A program made the translations under genes and the position numbers. Under the pieces are notes generated by a model, which saw only the letters and a program-made list of their open reading frames with translations, searched no databases and was not told where the DNA came from. Below, piece after piece: positions 4,776-6,844 of a stretch of DNA of 6,844 bases; position 1 is the first letter of the stretch; each line of letters starts with the position of its first letter. The stretch covers positions 1 through 6,844 of the forward strand of contig JAYRHW010000020.1 in assembly GCA_041907145.1 (NCBI GenBank), given 5' to 3'. The stretch comes from JAFLCA01 sp041907145. Lineage in GTDB: Bacteria; Bdellovibrionota_C; UBA2361; JAFLCA01.

Positions 4776-6844
4776 TTTCCTCCGCTCAATAAACGAGTAA
4801 GCGGATTTTGCGATTGAATGGTGACTGCTTGTCCGATTGGGCAGCCTGATAGTTCAATGAAGTCTAGGCCCGGGAGAATTTCCTTGCGGGCGAGACTGCA
4901 CGCGGAGCTTTGTAAGAAATCATAATAGCGATATTTAAGAACGGCGCGATCTGACTCCAGTCTCACGGTGACGTGGTTGGAGGTTTCTTCGATCAAGCTG
5001 CCATTACCCTCCAGGAAATAGTTACTCGTATAGCCATTCCGTCGATAAAGATTGAATATGCTACCGCCCAAAAGCTCCGTATATTTTTCCGCATGCCCAG
5101 AAAAATAGGTTTTCCAACGATCTTCATGGGCCAGTACGAGGGTAGCATTCATCATGGATAGATATTCCTCGATAGCCTGATCTCCGCCAGTTAGTACTTG
5201 TCTTGGAAAAATTTCCTTATACTGCCATTGGTCATGGAAGGGGCTCGAGGCTACAAGTGAGGTGCCGGCTAGCTGCACGAGAGGAGCTAGATGTCCATGA
5301 TAGAGGTCATGCAGAACAAAGCCAGAGAATAGAGCTCTGCCACCCTTTGCCTCCGCCTTGATGGTTTCTGCTAGTTTATATATCCCCGGCTCGGCAAAAT
5401 AGAAGCGTTCGATACTGCGGTTTAGCAAGACCGCCGCCGTTGAAAATACACCTGCGAACAAGAAGCCAGCGCACAAGGCGGCCGGCGTGAGCTTATACCA
5501 GCGATCAAGCGGAGAGCTCCATAATCTGTGCAAAAGCGCGGCGGTGGGAATGCAGAGGAGAATCGCCAGTAGAACGAACATGCGATCCAATTCCAACTGA
5601 GGCTTGAGTTGGGAAACTACGCTCCCCAAAGCAATCAGCCAGACGCTGGTGCCGGCAAGCAGCCATTTTCCTCTGCCGCAGTACAAAAATAGGGCAGGTA
5701 GACCAAGAAAAATGAGTAAGGGATTTGTGGAAGCTGAATTCTCGCGTAGGCGCTGTAAGGCAACCGCTAAAGAGAACGTTCCAGTTCTCTCCCGTGTATT
5801 AATATGCTCGTCGCTCGGACTGCTATAGTTGTATTGGGGACCCTTTTCATCAGCCAAAGCGGCGTAATTTGGACGCTTGGATTGCACGAAATTTCCGACG
5901 TTTGACACCTTCCAAAATAGAGTGATCCAGGGAAGGTTCAGCATCACGAGCAGTACCCCAAAACTTATAAAGGCACGTTTGCGCATCAATTTTGGTAATC
6001 GAGAGAGCGCCAGAATGGCAATCGGCACGCATGCTAGTCCTGCCGGAGTCCAGAATATCATCAAAGAGAAACTGGCAATCGAGAAGAAAAGTTCTCGAGC
6101 TCGCGGCCGATGGCTGGGATCGCAGATGCGCGAAGCCAGTGCCAGATTCAAGACGAATAAGCTCGCAGAGGTAATAAATCCAAGGGTGCCGTATTTGAGC
6201 GCCCAACGATACCACAAGAGGCTGGAACTCATTCCGAGCACCGCAGCTAAACCGGGAATCGCCGCGCGCTGACCTAAGAGCCGCGCGGCCAGCCACAGGG
6301 ATACGGGCAGGAGACCAAAGAGCAAAGTGATCACTATAAGATTGTAGACTTTGAAAACGTCCACGCAGTAGATGAGAGGAGAAAAGAGTAGGAAGACATT
6401 CAAGCTTCCCGTAGCAAAAAAGTCGCGAGCCTCGATGCCGGCGTTCCAGAGCGGATTATAAAAGGGGAGAAAGGGGAAGTTTCTTTGCAGCAACAGCAGG
6501 CGGTAGATGAAGGTCGGATTATCATCAGAGAACAATAACCGACCGTGTGCCTCGCTCAGGAAAGAGAATACAAGCAATAATACGGTTAGCGGAAAAAGGC
6601 TGGCGAGGATCTTGGGAGCCTGGTTGCGAAGAGCCCAGACTGCAAGCAGGCTGCCCAGGATTATTTCCCCGCGGATATAATCTCCCTGCAGGAGGTTGTA
6701 GGGACGCAGCATCCAATCAGTTAGGAATACTGCTGTGATCCCCCAGGCGAGCCCCAGACTATTTAGTCTTATCGATTTTATCTTTCCGCGGGCAAGAGCG
6801 AATGCCGCCAGTAGAGCGCAAAGTCCGACCACGGCGCTCTCCCG
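4772..6844 (-). CDS. Polytopic membrane protein, GT-C / PTPS-related-like, open at the window's right edge
   Basis: Probable membrane glycosyltransferase-like protein; exact role unknown. The frame stays open to the window edge. A GTG at 6832 with GGAGAG four nt upstream could start a 686-residue protein, but the true start may lie beyond the window. Counting from that GTG, about 14 membrane spans lie in 1-473 (for example 1-15, 28-44, 54-69, 76-94, 143-181, 190-208, 248-278, 287-307, 370-385, 390-407, 418-436, 448-470). An early extramembrane loop carries SDDNPTFIYRLLL (102-114, Asp103-Asp104) and FYNPLWNAG (124-132). An acidic pair near the start of such a loop, followed by a Pro-x-Trp-Asn-x-Gly segment, recalls GT-C enzymes that use lipid-linked sugars and PTPS-related/YfhO-like proteins. 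The last ~215 residues are soluble and include Cys644 and Cys664, possibly a disulfide. It overlaps the downstream discoidin-like gene by 4 nt, implying joint function. The family assignment is inference from topology and motifs. Confidence 0.8.
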   Translation of the reverse strand, partial: RESAVVGLCALLAAFALARGKIKSIRLNSLGLAWGITAVFLTDWMLRPYNLLQGDYIRGEIILGSLLAVWALRNQAPKILASLFPLTVLLLVFSFLSEAHGRLLFSDDNPTFIYRLLLLQRNFPFLPFYNPLWNAGIEARDFFATGSLNVFLLFSPLIYCVDVFKVYNLIVITLLFGLLPVSLWLAARLLGQRAAIPGLAAVLGMSSSLLWYRWALKYGTLGFITSASLFVLNLALASRICDPSHRPRARELFFSIASFSLMIFWTPAGLACVPIAILALSRLPKLMRKRAFISFGVLLVMLNLPWITLFWKVSNVGNFVQSKRPNYAALADEKGPQYNYSSPSDEHINTRERTGTFSLAVALQRLRENSASTNPLLIFLGLPALFLYCGRGKWLLAGTSVWLIALGSVVSQLKPQLELDRMFVLLAILLCIPTAALLHRLWSSPLDRWYKLTPAALCAGFLFAGVFSTAAVLLNRSIERFYFAEPGIYKLAETIKAEAKGGRALFSGFVLHDLYHGHLAPLVQLAGTSLVASSPFHDQWQYKEIFPRQVLTGGDQAIEEYLSMMNATLVLAHEDRWKTYFSGHAEKYTELLGGSIFNLYRRNGYTSNYFLEGNGSLIEETSNHVTVRLESDRAVLKYRYYDFLQSSACSLARKEILPGLDFIELSGCPIGQAVTIQSQNPLTRLLSGGK
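4779..4783 (-). promoter_or_regulatory. Strong Shine-Dalgarno inside the upstream gene's end
   Basis: On the minus strand GGAGG sits three A residues before ATG 4775, within the last codons of the upstream membrane-protein gene. With the 4-nt ATGA overlap it supports this start and translational coupling of the pair. Confidence 0.6.

Noticed and set aside
5850..6296. Minus-strand 148-codon frame within the GT-C-like gene, and its plus-strand counterpart at 5877-6272
   Set aside because: Both lie wholly inside a clear membrane-protein gene in other frames and show no recognisable protein features.
1..6844. CRISPR array, insertion sequence, tRNA, rRNA, toxin-antitoxin or defence genes
   Set aside because: No repeat-spacer pattern, terminal inverted repeats, transposase-like frame or RNA gene pattern was seen on reading both strands.

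Overview
The window shows a conserved bacterial housekeeping block on the plus strand (positions 1-2962). It meets, almost end to end, a two-gene block of large membrane proteins on the minus strand (2970-6844). Gene density is high, with 4-nt ATGA overlaps and a mid-range base composition. The order nrdR - ribBA - ribH - nusB is a familiar bacterial arrangement, best known from Proteobacteria. I cannot place the organism more precisely; a Gram-negative bacterium, possibly from the former Deltaproteobacteria or a neighbouring phylum, is only a guess.

Plus strand: nrdR, the ATP-cone repressor of ribonucleotide reductase genes, lacks its first ~30 residues at the window edge. Three bases after its stop comes ribBA, a fusion of DHBP synthase (RibB) and GTP cyclohydrolase II (RibA). 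A non-coding stretch of about 320 nt follows, with small hairpins and a possible sigma70-type promoter but no recognisable FMN riboswitch. Next is ribH (lumazine synthase), which overlaps nusB (antitermination factor) by 4 nt. RibA and RibB make the two precursors of riboflavin, and RibH joins the products of those branches into lumazine. ribD and the riboflavin synthase gene, often found between nrdR and ribBA, are not here.

Minus strand: two overlapping genes read toward nusB. The upstream one (open at the right edge) encodes a roughly 14-helix membrane protein with an Asp-Asp loop and a PLWNAG segment, resembling GT-C-type or PTPS-related/YfhO-like membrane proteins. The downstream one encodes a protein of about 12 helices with a C-terminal soluble domain that looks like a discoidin (F5/8 type C) galactose-binding fold. 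They probably act together at the cell surface, perhaps on glycans, but the substrate is unknown.

The most notable point is in RibBA. The RibA half keeps every catalytic and zinc residue I can check, whereas the RibB half has Gln162 where the family has a metal-binding His, plus several other changes at conserved active-site positions. This suggests a RibB domain that is inactive or altered. I saw no mobile element, CRISPR array, tRNA, rRNA or defence system.
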